From: Planoprotostelium fungivorum
Taxonomy: Eukaryota > Evosea > Variosea > Cavosteliida > Cavosteliaceae
NCBI GenBank assembly: GCA_003024175.1
Contig: MDYQ01000441.1
Coordinates: forward strand, 62,001 to 126,000
Direction of reading: 5' to 3'
Length of the DNA stretch: 64,000 nucleotides
The notes under the pieces were generated by a model that was not told the origin of the DNA, ran no database searches, and saw only the letters and a program-made list of their open reading frames with translations. The position numbers and the translations under genes are program-made. Shown here piece by piece: positions 33,980 through 44,647 of this stretch; the stretch's first letter is position 1, and every line of letters begins with the position of its first letter.

Positions 33980-35401
33980 TTATTCCACGTACTTGTCTCC
34001 ACACGCGAGTCTTTCAAACAGCAGATTGTGGTCTCCTGCTGATAGATCCACACGAGAATCAGCCAAGAGCAGCTTCACTATGTCTCCATACCCCTCCTGA
34101 CATGCAATTCTGATGGCCTCGTTGTTCTCTGCTGATGGATCCACACGAGAGTCAGCTAAGAGCAGCTTCACTATGTCGGTATATCCATGCAGGCATGCGT
34201 CTCTGATGGCCTCATTGTCCTGTGCCGATGGATCCATACGAGAGTCAGCTAAGAGGAGTTCCACTACGTCGAGTCTCCCTCTTTCACATGCAATTCGGAT
34301 GGCTTCGTTGTCTTCTGCTGATGGATCCACACGAGAATCAGCCAAGAGCAGCTTCACTATGTCTCCACACCCCTCCTGACATGCAATTCTGATTGCCTCA
34401 TTGTTCTGTGCCGACGGATCCACACGAGGATTGGCCAAGAGCAGCTTCACTATGTCTCCATACCCCTCCTGACATGCAATTCTGATGGCCCGATTGTACT
34501 CTGCCGATGGATCCACACGAGAGTCAGCTAAGAGCAGCTTCACTATGTCGGTATATCCATGCAGGCATGCGTCTCTGATGGCCTTGTTGTTCTGTGCCGA
34601 TGGATCCACACGAGAGTCAGCTAAGAGGAGTTCCACTATGTCGGTACATCCATGCAGGCATGCGTCTCTGATGGCCTCGTTGTTCTGTGCCGATGGATCC
34701 ACACGAGAGTCAGCTAAGAGGAGTTCCACTATGTTGGGTCTCTCTCTTTCACATGCAATTCGGATGGCTTCGTTGTCTTCTGCTGATGGATCCACACAAG
34801 GATCGGCCAAGAGCATTTGTAAGATGAGTGTGGCTTGCTCTGATATCTCACGTCTTGGAGACAGATCGATACAAGCGTTTCGGATGACTTTGTTGTTGTT
34901 TGCCGACACATCCATCTTTGGATGATCGAGTAGCATCTTCACGATCTCGAGTTTTGACTGCTTGATGGCCGTTAAGATGGACCAGTTGTCGTCAGCCGAA
35001 GGGTCCAGATGTGGATGAGACAAGAGAGCTTGGAATGTGTCTCTCGTGAGTGAATCATGGTGAATGTGTTTGTAGTTCTGCAGTAGTTTGAGGGGGTTTC
35101 CTTTTAACTGGACGGGTAGGTTGACGAGATATCGAACTGACTCGACATGTCCATGGTCCACGGCCAACACTAAGTCTCGGTAGGAGAGTACATCAGTGAA
35201 GGAGTCCACTAAAAGCTTCAGAAGATGAAGAAAGAGGTGTCGCTTACCGATCTCCTTCCACAGCTGACATGTGCTACGAAGAACGACAAACTGACTCCTT
35301 CTCACTCTTCTTGCTTTCGGTCTGCAGTGCTCCTGTCTCGGGAGGATCATTCTCAAGATCCGCCGCGTGACATCGTGACTGGAGAGTATTCCATTGCTCA
35401 T
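33980..35401 (-). CDS. Intronless ankyrin-repeat protein, possible F-box N-terminus
   Basis: One uninterrupted frame from ATG 35401 to TAG 33980, about 473 residues. The first 60 residues (SSHDVTRRILRMILPRQ, then RRSQFVVLRSTCQLWKEIGK) have an F-box-like look. The rest is ankyrin repeats; the last nine or so units are nearly identical 33-residue copies of the form VDPSAxxNEAIRxACxxGxxDIVELLLADSR. At the DNA level these are 99-bp tandem repeats from about 34020 to 34830. Such proteins usually bind partner proteins, and with an F-box would present them for ubiquitination; that is inferred. Lack of introns in an intron-rich region and near-identical repeats suggest recent expansion or arrival by retrocopy or transfer. 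Relatives occur as debris at 33.7 kb and 60.6-61.2 kb. Confidence 0.85.
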   Translation of the reverse strand: MSNGILSSHDVTRRILRMILPRQEHCRPKARRVRRSQFVVLRSTCQLWKEIGKRHLFLHLLKLLVDSFTDVLSYRDLVLAVDHGHVESVRYLVNLPVQLKGNPLKLLQNYKHIHHDSLTRDTFQALLSHPHLDPSADDNWSILTAIKQSKLEIVKMLLDHPKMDVSANNNKVIRNACIDLSPRREISEQATLILQMLLADPCVDPSAEDNEAIRIACERERPNIVELLLADSRVDPSAQNNEAIRDACLHGCTDIVELLLADSRVDPSAQNNKAIRDACLHGYTDIVKLLLADSRVDPSAEYNRAIRIACQEGYGDIVKLLLANPRVDPSAQNNEAIRIACQEGCGDIVKLLLADSRVDPSAEDNEAIRIACERGRLDVVELLLADSRMDPSAQDNEAIRDACLHGYTDIVKLLLADSRVDPSAENNEAIRIACQEGYGDIVKLLLADSRVDLSAGDHNLLFERLACGDKYVE

Positions 35402-35552
35402 CGTGTTGAGATCTTCTATCCTTCCTATGAATACAATTCTCGTTTGAAACCGATGCGGTTGTGTCAAATTCTCATTTTATTTCTTTCAGCGAAAACGACC
35501 GTCTCATCACCTTTTGATCACACACTTTCAAGAACGCAACACGAACATCATC

Positions 35553-37789
35553 ATGGAGGAGAAGAGTACTCTAGGATGGTTCAACAAGCAGTTTTCGAAT
35601 CTGAAGGCTCTGAACTGTTCCCCGCAGCAGCTGCAGAATTTTGGCTATCTTATCAGCAACAAGAACATCAAGACAAAATGGAGGGCGGTTCCATCTTCGA
35701 TCGCTGAAGGATATCACCTACTGGGTATGCAGGTGAGTTACATCACATCACACCCAATCACTTACGCTCGACGTCGTCAGGTTGTTGGAAGGAGAGGTTT
35801 ACGTATAGACGATCAGGTGAACCTCCATCACCTCCATTATCATCACATCATTCTCACGTCACATCAGATCTATCGAAAGAGTCCGAGATTGCAACAGATC
35901 GTGCCTCGCGGCCTCTGTTTTGTCTTCAAGAGAGAAACTGACACGCTCCATCTCATTTCAATCGTTTATCCTACCAGCAAGTTCTTTGGTGATGATGATC
36001 AAGATGAAGAGGTGACATCGTCTTCGTATGTGTATCACGTAACTCAACGGTCCAGGTGGTCGTGGTCGATGACGATGAAGTCCAGAAAGAGGTGCCTCAA
36101 GGTACGTCGGTGTCGTAACATGATGCATCTGTGACTGATCGGTGTGAAGGAACTCGATTGATATCGACGGAAAAAGCCAATGGAGAGATGTTTACAGTCA
36201 CGGTTGTCGGACAGACAGCTGATGGATCATGGCTCATCGTATTGGGTGATCATCATCTACCATCACCGTATCCACAACGACATCGTATCATATCATTCGA
36301 CTCTGTACATTATTGTAACACGCGAGAACATATACAGATCCACACATGATGCATGATGCATCTCATCGACCATCGCCATCGTTCATCACCTGATGACATG
36401 AGACAGGAAGCAAGAACAACAAGTTCCTCTTTCATTTGAATCCAAAGAAGACGACAGACAGACAAGTCAAATCCATGATCAAGGTGATCACATGTGACTC
36501 GTTGTAGTCTGACCTCCCTAGGAATATTCCGGCAACGCCGACGGCTACCCAGACATAGACATGGAAGCGAAACCAGGTTGGACATACATGAACGTGTGGA
36601 TCGAAATGTCTGAATTCTTCCTCCTCTTCCTTCTCAGTCGACCAGGTGAAGTCTATCCCTCCACCTTTGAATGACATCAACAGATGCCGCCGACAGCTTC
36701 TGCAGGAGACTCCACGAGGAAAAATGGACGGCGTGTGGAGAATTCGAGAGCTTTATCCACCCACATCTGGTCCCTCTACAACGAGGCCACAAGACGGTCA
36801 AGTTCTTCGCGTTGACTTCTTACAATGAAGAAGGCTCGCCCAGGGAGACATCGGGAGCTCAGAGGTTGAAAGACTTGGACTGGCTGCAAGAGACAGGTGA
36901 AGCATCCATCCTGCAATGTCTATCTCTCTTCTTTACGAAAGACGATCTCTTTTCATCGAGAAAGAATAAAATGAAATAAAATAGAATATAAAGTAGGATC
37001 ATAAAAAATGACGCCGGGAGCAGGATTCGAAACGGTGACGCGGCTGGAACTTTCACCCACGACAGACATCATGCAGCTGAGAAGAGAAGTGTGGCACAGG
37101 GATGGAGAAGAAGGGCTCGTCCTCTTAGTTCTAAATCCAGACAATGGAGAGATTCTCAGGATGTTCAAGATGAAGACAGTGTGGTACGTCGTGTATCGAG
37201 GTCTGAGGGAGAAGATCAGAAACATGATGAAGAGGGGTGGTTTGGTGAGGAGACGTTGATCATCATCGTGATCGTTGACATGATACGATCGTAACATCAC
37301 ATGACATCCATCATGAACAATATCACCAACATCGACGTCATCCACATCATATCAACATCAACATCACATCAACATCAACATCACATCAACATCAACATCA
37401 CATCAACATCAACATCATCATCAACATCGACATCATCATCAACATCATCATCATCATCATCATCAACATCATCAACATCAACATCATCATCATCAATATC
37501 ATCATCATCAATATCATCATCATCATCATCATCATCTACATCATGGCTGACGGTGACGCAGAACAAACCAGACCAAATGAAGTCTGAGTTCAGAAAGACC
37601 ATTCAGAAGAAATTGGACATCTTCAAACTTCACGATGAGGACAACAAGAGGTGGCTGGCCGTGGCAGACAGCATGAGCGATGCAGTCACTAAGGCTTATG
37701 AAGAGGGAGAAGACAAGTTCGGGGACATCTTCCGCTATCGATACCCTGACCTCATCGAAAAGAGCGAGAGCTCCAGAATGAAAGTCTGA
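35553..37789 (+). CDS. RNA-ligase-like nucleotidyltransferase
   Basis: About nine exons from ATG 35553 (MEEKSTLGWFNKQF) to TGA 37789. The order of motifs matches covalent nucleotidyltransferases of the RNA ligase (T4 Rnl1/tRNA ligase) type: IVPRGLCFVFKRE upstream, then motif I STEKANGEMF with the KxxG lysine, a strand block SWLIVLGSKNNKFLFHL, motif III KWTACGEFESF, motif IV EGLVLLVLNPDNGE, and motif V MFKMKTVWYVVYRGL. A helical C-terminal domain (SEFRKTIQKKLDIFKLHDED) follows. The reaction would be ATP-dependent adenylylation of the lysine and RNA end joining. Substrate is unknown; RNA repair or tRNA splicing are options. The intron at about 37240-37558 is swollen by a CATCAA/ATC microsatellite, and the intron at about 36898-37022 holds an AATAAAATGAAATAAAATAG block. 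Confidence 0.65.
37321..37545. repeat. CATCAA/ATC microsatellite inside an intron
   Basis: Long runs of CATCAACATCAACATC and (ATC)n fill an intron of the RNA-ligase-like gene. They create a false Ser/Thr open frame on the plus strand. Confidence 0.95.
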
Positions 37790-38022
37790 TGATGGATGAT
37801 GTGATGGATGATGTCCTCTTTCTTGTGATGATGAGGAGGATGAGAGGACATTGAGAGTGTTCAGATGAGACAGTTCACGAGCCAGCCTCTATATGAAATG
37901 TACGAATAAAGTTTAGACATTTAATAATTGCGACTCTGTCTCTTTCATATTCAAACACCAGAGGCTTTTCGACTCCGAATCGTTTTGGTGACAAAGACAT
38001 CACATGATGTGGCAGTTGTTCT

Positions 38023-38642
38023 TTATACTCTCTTCGAGGTTGGTATCTTCTCGACCAGCTTAACGTTCGGTGCTTGATAGAAAGAGAGGACCTTTTCGAT
38101 GAGTTGGAGGTTCATGTTGTATTCTTTGGACAACTGTTTGGCATTATGAACGACCGGGTCTTCCAGATGCAGTTGTAACATCTCTTCGATCTGATGGGCT
38201 GTATTTGGAATCAGAATCATCCTATCATCATCACACAAACACCTTTCATCCTCAGATATTCTGTGCTATCTAACATCTCCGTCTTTTTAGCCACGTTGAG
38301 TTCCCTCTCCCTGACTGCTTTGACTTCTGGTGTTACCTCTGTCTTTCGAGTCACGACACTTCCTGATAATTGCCTCAACATAGCATCAAACTGTTGGATG
38401 TTCAGAGGAGTCGATCGACGTGTGAGTGGAAGGTGATGAATGACTCACCCCCGAGCCTTTTTGGTCGTCTAATCCATTAGCATTGATTGGTGAGATGTCT
38501 CCGGTGTGTTGTTCTTCTTTATCCGTGGAGAATGTTCTGTGTATCACGACTTGGTTTCGCCCCTGTATCAAGTCAGCCGCGTCTGATGTAAAACTTCCAT
38601 ACACTTGGTGCGTTCAATTTTCGTGAGACCCTGGGTCTGCAT
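38023..38642 (-). CDS. NDUFAF4-like complex I assembly factor
   Basis: Exons from ATG 38642 (weak first donor, so the start is uncertain) to TAA 38023. The C-terminal block AHQIEEMLQLHLEDPVVHNA, KQLSKEYNMNLQLIEKVLSF and YQAPNV lines up with the C-terminal domain of NDUFAF4 (a repeated-helix block ending in a Tyr/Phe-rich segment). The middle LRQLSGSVVTRKTEVTPEVK fits its N-terminal half. NDUFAF4 helps assemble mitochondrial complex I. It is divergent from a COA3-like gene 114 bp away, which supports a mitochondrial role. No strong targeting peptide is seen. Confidence 0.5.
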
Positions 38643-38755
38643 TGAATGTGCGTCAGAGCTCTCCGTGTGATCATCATCGAATCGTCCGTGAAATGACTCG
38701 TGATTTACGTCACGAAATGATTTCTGAAATCAGATCACATCACAAACACATCCAC

Positions 38756-39226
38756 ATGAACAAGCTCCCCAACATCGTATATCGACCCATTCAGTCTCGC
38801 TTCTCCCTCGTTCCACGCAGATGGACATCGAGCACTGGAGGTGGTGAGAGAGAGGTTTACCCAAATCAGATGACTAAGGAGGAGGTGAGGATCACAGGTG
38901 ATGGATAGACGTTAACGTGTGTCAGGCGAAGGGAAGACGTGTGGGTAATGCAGTGTTGGGCATCATCTTGGCTGCCATCGCGGGTGGCTTCTACTATCAC
39001 ACACTGTCCACTGTCCATCTCGATGACTTCCGTGACATCAAAGACGAACGTTTAGAGAAGCAGGTTCCCAGAGTGAGCATCACAATACACATGATGATAT
39101 CGAATCCAATGGATGTTGATACATGAAAAGGTCTCCCCATTCGGCTCACAGATCAACCTGCCTTCTACTAAAGACGTAACGAAGGCTCTGAATGAGAGAG
39201 AGGCACAAGACAAGAGAAACAAATAA
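38756..39226 (+). CDS. COA3-like cytochrome c oxidase assembly protein
   Basis: Three exons from ATG 38756 to TAA 39226, about 117 residues. The N-terminus (MNKLPNIVYRPIQSRFSLVP) is Arg-rich and without acidic residues, as in a mitochondrial presequence. Next come YPNQMTKEEAKGRRVGNAVL, one transmembrane helix (GIILAAIAGGFYYHTLS) and LDDFRDIKDERLE. This is the size and layout of COA3/CCDC56, a mitochondrial inner membrane protein that stabilises COX1 during complex IV assembly. The match is by pattern, so other single-span mitochondrial proteins remain possible. Confidence 0.55.
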
Positions 39227-39509
39227 AGACAGGACACGACAGGTCAGGTGTCATCAATCGATGTATGGTTGAGAGAATCACGTGATGTACAAGTTCCGTC
39301 GTGCTCGCAGCGAAGTTACGATGATGATCGATGCAAATGAGCACCCCTGAAGAGGTATCTTCACTCTGACGTCGGAGCATTTATCCTCCAAATGTTCAAG
39401 TCAACACCCACCCATCTTCCACCGTCTTCGTTCCATCTTCTCCCTCCATCGAGAGGCTCTTCCTCCGAACTCGAATGTGACACCTCACCATCCATATCAT
39501 CACGCCAGA

Positions 39510-39723
39510 ATGCGCCACGTCCCCATCTTCTACATCCTATGTCTCTGTGTCCTCTTCTCTTCGTGCTACAGTCTACGAACCCTCTTCTTCAGTTCCGCAG
39601 AGAGCAACCTCTCAATGGATGCGTCAGGTGGCTTACTTCTGCGATTGCGCTCAGGCTGCAGGTGTCGACATTCACGAGGAATATCTTCCGTCTCGTCTCC
39701 AGACTTGCCTCGACGACGGATAA
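39510..39723 (+). CDS. Possible small secreted protein, uncertain
   Basis: ATG 39510 opens a good signal peptide (MRHVPIFYILCLCVLFSSCY). The frame after it is unclear: a short intron near 39625-39660 would join it to GVDIHEEYLPSRLQTCLDDG ending at TAA 39723. Protein about 60 residues with Cys. Family unknown. Confidence 0.3.
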
Positions 39724-39900
39724 AAGCATTCATTTGTTCTATGATAACGAAACAATGTAGACATTCTGTGACACCGCAGCAGGTGAGCAGATTCCGAAGA
39801 GGCCAGCATCGCTCAGTCTTCACTCATGTGAGTACTACACCCTCTGCGTTTCAAGATCTCCCAACCTAACTTCACATCAGTTCCATCGTTTCACATCGCA

Positions 39901-41321
39901 ATGGCAGGAAGAGTCGTACGTTCATCGAAGTTCCGTCACGTCTTCGGACAACCATTCAAGAAGGAGAACTGCTATGACGAGCTGAAGGTCACTCGCACAG
40001 CATGGGATTCCAACTACGTCGCAGCCAACCCTCTGTTCTTCGCCGTCCTGTGGGAGGCAGGAGGTGGTGGTTCTTTCGCCGTGTACCCTTGGTCCGCTCC
40101 CGCTGGAAAGATCGACCCCAAGCTTCCTCTCGTCGCTGGCCACAAGTCCGCCGTTTTGGACATTGATTTCCATCCCTTCAACGACAACCTCATTGCCTCC
40201 GTCTCTGAGGATTGCACCGCCAAGATCTGGCACATTCCCTCCACCGGATTGACCTCCACCCTCACCGAGCCCGTCCAGACTCTGAACGGCCACAAGAGAA
40301 AGGTCGGAACCGTAAAGTTCAACCCCATCGCCGACAACCTTGTCGCCACATCTTCTGGAGACTTCTCCGTCAAGATCTGGGATATCGAAAAGGGACAGGC
40401 TAAGCTCTCTGTCGATGGACAGCACTCTGACCTCATCCTCTCCGTTGACTGGAACTTCAACGGATCTCTCTTGGCTACCTCTTCCAAGGACAAGAAGGTC
40501 AGACTCGTCGACCCCAGATCCAACTTGGTCGCTCAGGTGCGTACATCTTCATCTCCTCCATGCATCAATTACAAATCGTCATGGGGATTCACATTGTATA
40601 GGAAGCCGAGGCCCATTTGGGTATCAAGCCCTCTCGTCTCGTCTGGTTGGGCCAGAAGGAGAAGCTCTTCACCTGCGGATCCACCAAGACATCCGAGAGA
40701 GAGTACTGCCTGTGGGACCCCCGTGACTTCTCCAAGCCACTCAGCAGAACCTCCGTCGACTCTGCCTCTGGAGTCCTCATGCCATTCTACGATAATGATA
40801 CCTCCGTCCTCTTTTTGGGAGGAAAGGGAGACGGTAACATCCGTTACTTTGAAGTCACCGACGAGGCCCCTTACATCTTCCCTCTGTCCGAGTTCAAGTC
40901 CAACAACCCACAGAGAGGTCTGGCCCTCATGCCAAAGAGAACCGTCAACGTCTCAGAGTGCGAGATCGTCCGTATCCTCAAGCTCGGAGTCAAGACTCTC
41001 GAGCCCATCTCCTTCTTGGTGCCCCGTAAGAGCGACATCTTCCAAGATGACCTCTACCCCGATGCCCCATCTGGCGAGCCCTCTCTCACCGGTGACGAGT
41101 GGCTGTCTGGAAAGAACGCCAACCCCAAGACGGCCTCCATGCAAGGAGGTTTCGTCCAGAAGGAGAGAGCTGCCCCCGTCTTTGACAAGCAGGAGGAGAC
41201 CAAGCCAAAGAGCGAGAAGGAGCTGCAGGCCGAGATCGAGCAGTTGACCAAGAGAGTCGCCTACCTCGAGAGCGAGCTCGTCAAGAAGGACTCGAAGATC
41301 AAGGAGCTGGGAGGCAACTAA
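39901..41321 (+). CDS. corA: Coronin
   Basis: Two exons, 39901-40536 and 40602-41321, split by one 65 nt intron. The protein starts MAGRVVRSSKFRHVFGQPFK, then WDSNYVAANPLFFAVLWEAG, GGGSFAV, HKSAVLDIDFHPFNDNLIAS, the WD40 beta-propeller (SVSEDCTAKIW, TSSGDFSVKIWD), DSASGVLMPFYDNDTSVLF, GKGDGNIRYFEVTDEAPYI, VPRKSDIFQDDLYPD, and a C-terminal coiled coil (EIEQLTKRVAYLESELVKKD). It binds F-actin and regulates actin turnover in motility, cytokinesis and phagocytosis. The match to Dictyostelium coronin runs the full length. Codon third positions are strongly C-rich, fitting high expression. The symbol corA follows Dictyostelium usage. Confidence 0.97.
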
Positions 41322-42069
41322 ATTGTTACATTAAAAGTCATCGTGCACTGTAAGTCTACTTGGTTCTTTATCTATCGTGTGTGTCGATTGGGTCGTCGAT
41401 GCATGTGAGTCCATCTTGGAGATGCATCCTTCCATCGATGTCATCTCACAACGTCTTCGCTGGCATCCATAAGTCCTTGACTCTCGTCTTCATTCCTTTC
41501 CTCCATCATCGTCGTGCAGTTGATTCCTTTGAAAGAGAATAAATGGAAATAAAATACTACAGGCCGTTCCTACCTCAGCCCAACATCTACGGTCGTCACA
41601 GAGACACTAAGCTTTACATGATTGCTTTCTAACTCCCGCGGGTGAGACCTCACAACACCCAACCTCTATATCTGTTGACCGTGTGAACTCGACACCATTG
41701 GATCGGTGTTCCTCATCTGTGCTTCTCTCTGCATTTTTCATCGATCTTCCCCTTTCTGTGAGAATGTTCCTGCGCGGCCGCAAATTTGTGAAGGAAGGGC
41801 CGCCCTCGAATGCTCCAACAGATGGTCGCGCATCGCTGCGTCTTGCAGCTTCCTGGATGTGTCACATCATCACACAGCTATCACTATCACATCAAGTGGT
41901 GCCCGATCTAAGCTAGCCTTTAAGAGGGGGAGGAGAGGACACGTACTATAGCCCTATCTCTTTGCGGATATTTTTTCGGTTTCTCGGTCAGAATTCCGAA
42001 AAGCAATCACAGATTCGCGCCAGCAACGCAAATCAACATCAGAGACACACCACAGCCGCAACGTCTACC
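41322..42069. other. Intergenic gap, no gene seen
   Basis: 3' flank of coronin and the promoter side of the CBS-domain gene. A NotI-like GCGGCCGC stands at about 41773. Open frames here have no supporting splice or composition signal. Confidence 0.4.
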
Positions 42070-43277
42070 ATGAGTTCGAATCAGGCCGGAAGCTCTCTGA
42101 TAGGTGAAGTGAAAGAGGGTGACCTTGCATGCTGACGAGTGTTTGCAGCGGGAGAGAGCAAGAGCTTCAATCACAGCGAGAGATGGGGTAATTCTACGAG
42201 CTACTGCAAGTCACCCGCACTCAAACGCTCGAGTCTGGGCTTCTCAGGCACCATCATAAAGAGATCACCTCGTCGCTTCTCTAGCAATGCACTCAGACGC
42301 TCTGGATCCCTCAAGAGGGTCAAGTCAGGTACCAGTCTTCACGACATAGACCTCACCGATTTCCTCAACCATTTTCCAAAACAAATCGTTCGAAGCATAT
42401 CGGAGAGCGAGTCCCTGTCTGATGTGGTAGAGAAGCTGGCTCAATGGAATCAATTCACGAGCACCATTCAAGATGAAAATGGAAGAGTCTCTGGCATCAT
42501 CGACGTGGTGAGAGATCGATCGTCTGAAGATCATTTCAACTCATATCGGACAAGATGGACTTGATGTCCGTGTGCTACAACTTCCTTCGAACGTCTTCAG
42601 ACATGAGCGCCGCCTCCTTTGAATGTACCGAAACTTTCTCCAGTCAGCAGGCCAAAGAGTTCCTCACCACGCATGGTTCTCTTCTCATCTGCTTACCCAC
42701 TACTGCACCTCTGTCCGATCTGATATCACACTTATCACAACCCGAGATCAAGAGGGTAGCTGTCTTGAGAGAAGGATGTTCAGTGGCTACATCTCACGAG
42801 GACATCGTTGCCATCATCACACAAGCGGAGGTCTTACGCTATCTGATGGACAATCCCCATCTTCTCTCGAGCGACGTCAAGGCCAGAAACTGCCTCTATT
42901 CCCCACCCCCTCTATCTCAGATGTCCTGCGAGACCCTCCGATCATTATCCACCGAGGCGGTCAACAAGTACATGACATCATGTGCCTTCCGTGCCGTCTG
43001 GAACAAACAGATCACCGGCGGCGTCAACATGCAGGGGACTCGACTGATGGACAAGTTCATCAACTGGCTGACGCACATCATTGCGGCCGACATCGATACC
43101 GATGGAGTCGAAGTCAACCCAGAAGAGGGACTGTTAGAGGTCGTCAAGATCTTGTTAGAACAGAGCACCGACACAGTCATCGTCACAGAGGGAACTTTTG
43201 TGATGGGACACATTAGGGTCAGTGACATCATGCGACAGCTGATTGAAGGCATGGACGAGCTGAAGAGAGAGATATGA
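42070..43277 (+). CDS. CBS-domain protein, AMPK-gamma-like
   Basis: Three exons from ATG 42070 (MSSNQAGSSLI) to TGA 43277. A basic, Ser-rich N-terminus (IIKRSPRRFSSNALRRSG) precedes CBS repeats: FPKQIVRSISESESLSDVVE with GRVSGIIDV; LLICLPTTAPLSDLISHLSQ with KRVAVLREG and IITQAEVLRYLMDNPH; and a C-terminal STDTVIVTEGTFVMGHIRVS. CBS pairs bind adenine nucleotides and regulate enzymes. The four-repeat spacing recalls AMPK gamma subunits or SDS23-type proteins. A helical stretch (GTRLMDKFINWLTHIIAADI) between the last repeats is unusual. The partner kinase is not in this window. Confidence 0.7.
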
Positions 43278-43434
43278 GGATGTAGATACAAGAGACATGT
43301 TACATACATAGAGAACACGACACGACGAATCAAATAAATTCAAACGATGAAGATGTCTTTCGAGCCTTGATCATCAACTGCAAATGAAAGTGATGGAACA
43401 TCGTGTTCGTGTCGTGAAGTTTTCTTTATTCACA

Positions 43435-44466
43435 TCACATTTCCATCCAGCTTGTGTCTCCTTTCTCTAACACGTCCACTTTGACGGTGGCTTTCTGTTG
43501 ATTGGTGGACCATTGCACCTCTAATGACAAGATGTCCAGCTGAACTTGACCCAACTTCCTCGATTTGCCCGTGAAGATACCACTGAGGCCATCTCATCAG
43601 GAACATTTAGACATTGCATCGTATCACCCCACACTCCATGAACTTCCTTTCAGTTGATCTGGTTTCCATGCATCGGCAAATAGAGTGGGGAGATCACCGG
43701 GCTTGTAATCTCTGATCCACACGGTTGAATTGGGTTTGTTGGTCGGTGTCGGCTGTATGAGCTCTCCGCATGTGCTGAAGACTGATTCAAAGTCTTCGAA
43801 TGAGAAGTGCTCTTCGAATCGAACGGTTCGTATGGTGTGCTGATACTTAGGCTCTTTGAGAGACTTCTTCATGGTATCGAAGAGGTTCTTCCTCCTTGTC
43901 TTTAATAACTTGGCGGCTGCCTTGGCATCTTGTGCAGGTGTCGTGATTGGAGCTGCTACTGCGACGGGAGCAGGTGCAGGCGCTGTCGCAGCTGTCTTCT
44001 GTTTCTTGTTAGTAGTCTCAGTTTTGGATGGAGCATCGGTTTTGCTGTTCTCTAATTGCTTCTTGGTGCTAGCTAATTCAAATTCCAACTGAGATCATTA
44101 CGTTATGAGGAGCTCTCAGATGGTACTGACGTACCTCCAATATACGAAGTCTCATGACCTCTACCAGCTCGGCCGTTAGAGGTTGTGAGATGGGTTTCGA
44201 GTAATCGACATGATCTGATTCGATTCAGAGAGGATCGTTGATGACTTACATACCAGGCTCTTGAGAGCGTTGCCGCTTGCTCATGGATGCTGTGACGATT
44301 CGAGTTGTGTATCCTTTCAAATGAGAACACTAAACGGGGAAAAAAGAAATGACAGATCACCACCGCCATCGTTAGAACAACAACTAACGTTTAATCTGGC
44401 CAGGTGACCTGGGAATGAGTTAGAGGGCATAGATACAGATGATGGATGGACACGTACCAATACCAT
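43435..44466 (-). CDS. Hypothetical coiled-coil protein
   Basis: About six exons from ATG 44466 (MVLVRVHPSSVSMPSNSFPG) to TGA 43435. Recognisable parts are a coiled coil (LTAELVEVMRLRILELEFEL, ASTKKQLENS), a Lys/Thr/Ala/Pro linker, then a conserved-looking domain: RTVRFEEHFSFEDFESVFST, STVWIRDYKPGDLPTLFADA, and GIFTGKSRKLGQVQLDILSL to the end. I do not recognise it. The first exon is uncertain. Confidence 0.5.
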
Positions 44467-44647
44467 CTGATCTACCTAGAGAATGATCAACAAACAAGAC
44501 GAGGGAAACGATAAGGACACCATTTCCCATACAGAACTTCTATTTTCTCAAGGCTGTCTCACAACTGTTTCACACCTCCATTCGGCGAATCTCGGTTGGA
44601 AAGATGGGAACAGAGATGCAAACTCTCGAAGACATTCCAACCGCAGA

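Noticed and set aside
34113-34925. Ser-rich plus-strand frames over the ankyrin gene
   Set aside because: They are antisense shadows of the 99-bp ankyrin repeats.
37301-37602. Ser/Thr-rich (plus) and Asp-rich (minus) frames
   Set aside because: They are translations of the CATCAA/ATC microsatellite inside an intron.
39922-40523. Long minus-strand frames opposite coronin
   Set aside because: They arise from the strong third-position C bias of the coronin codons and have no domain or splice support.
39901-41247. A single 448-residue frame across the coronin gene
   Set aside because: After 40536 this frame reads through the intron and then out of frame. The coronin C-terminus continues in another frame from 40602.
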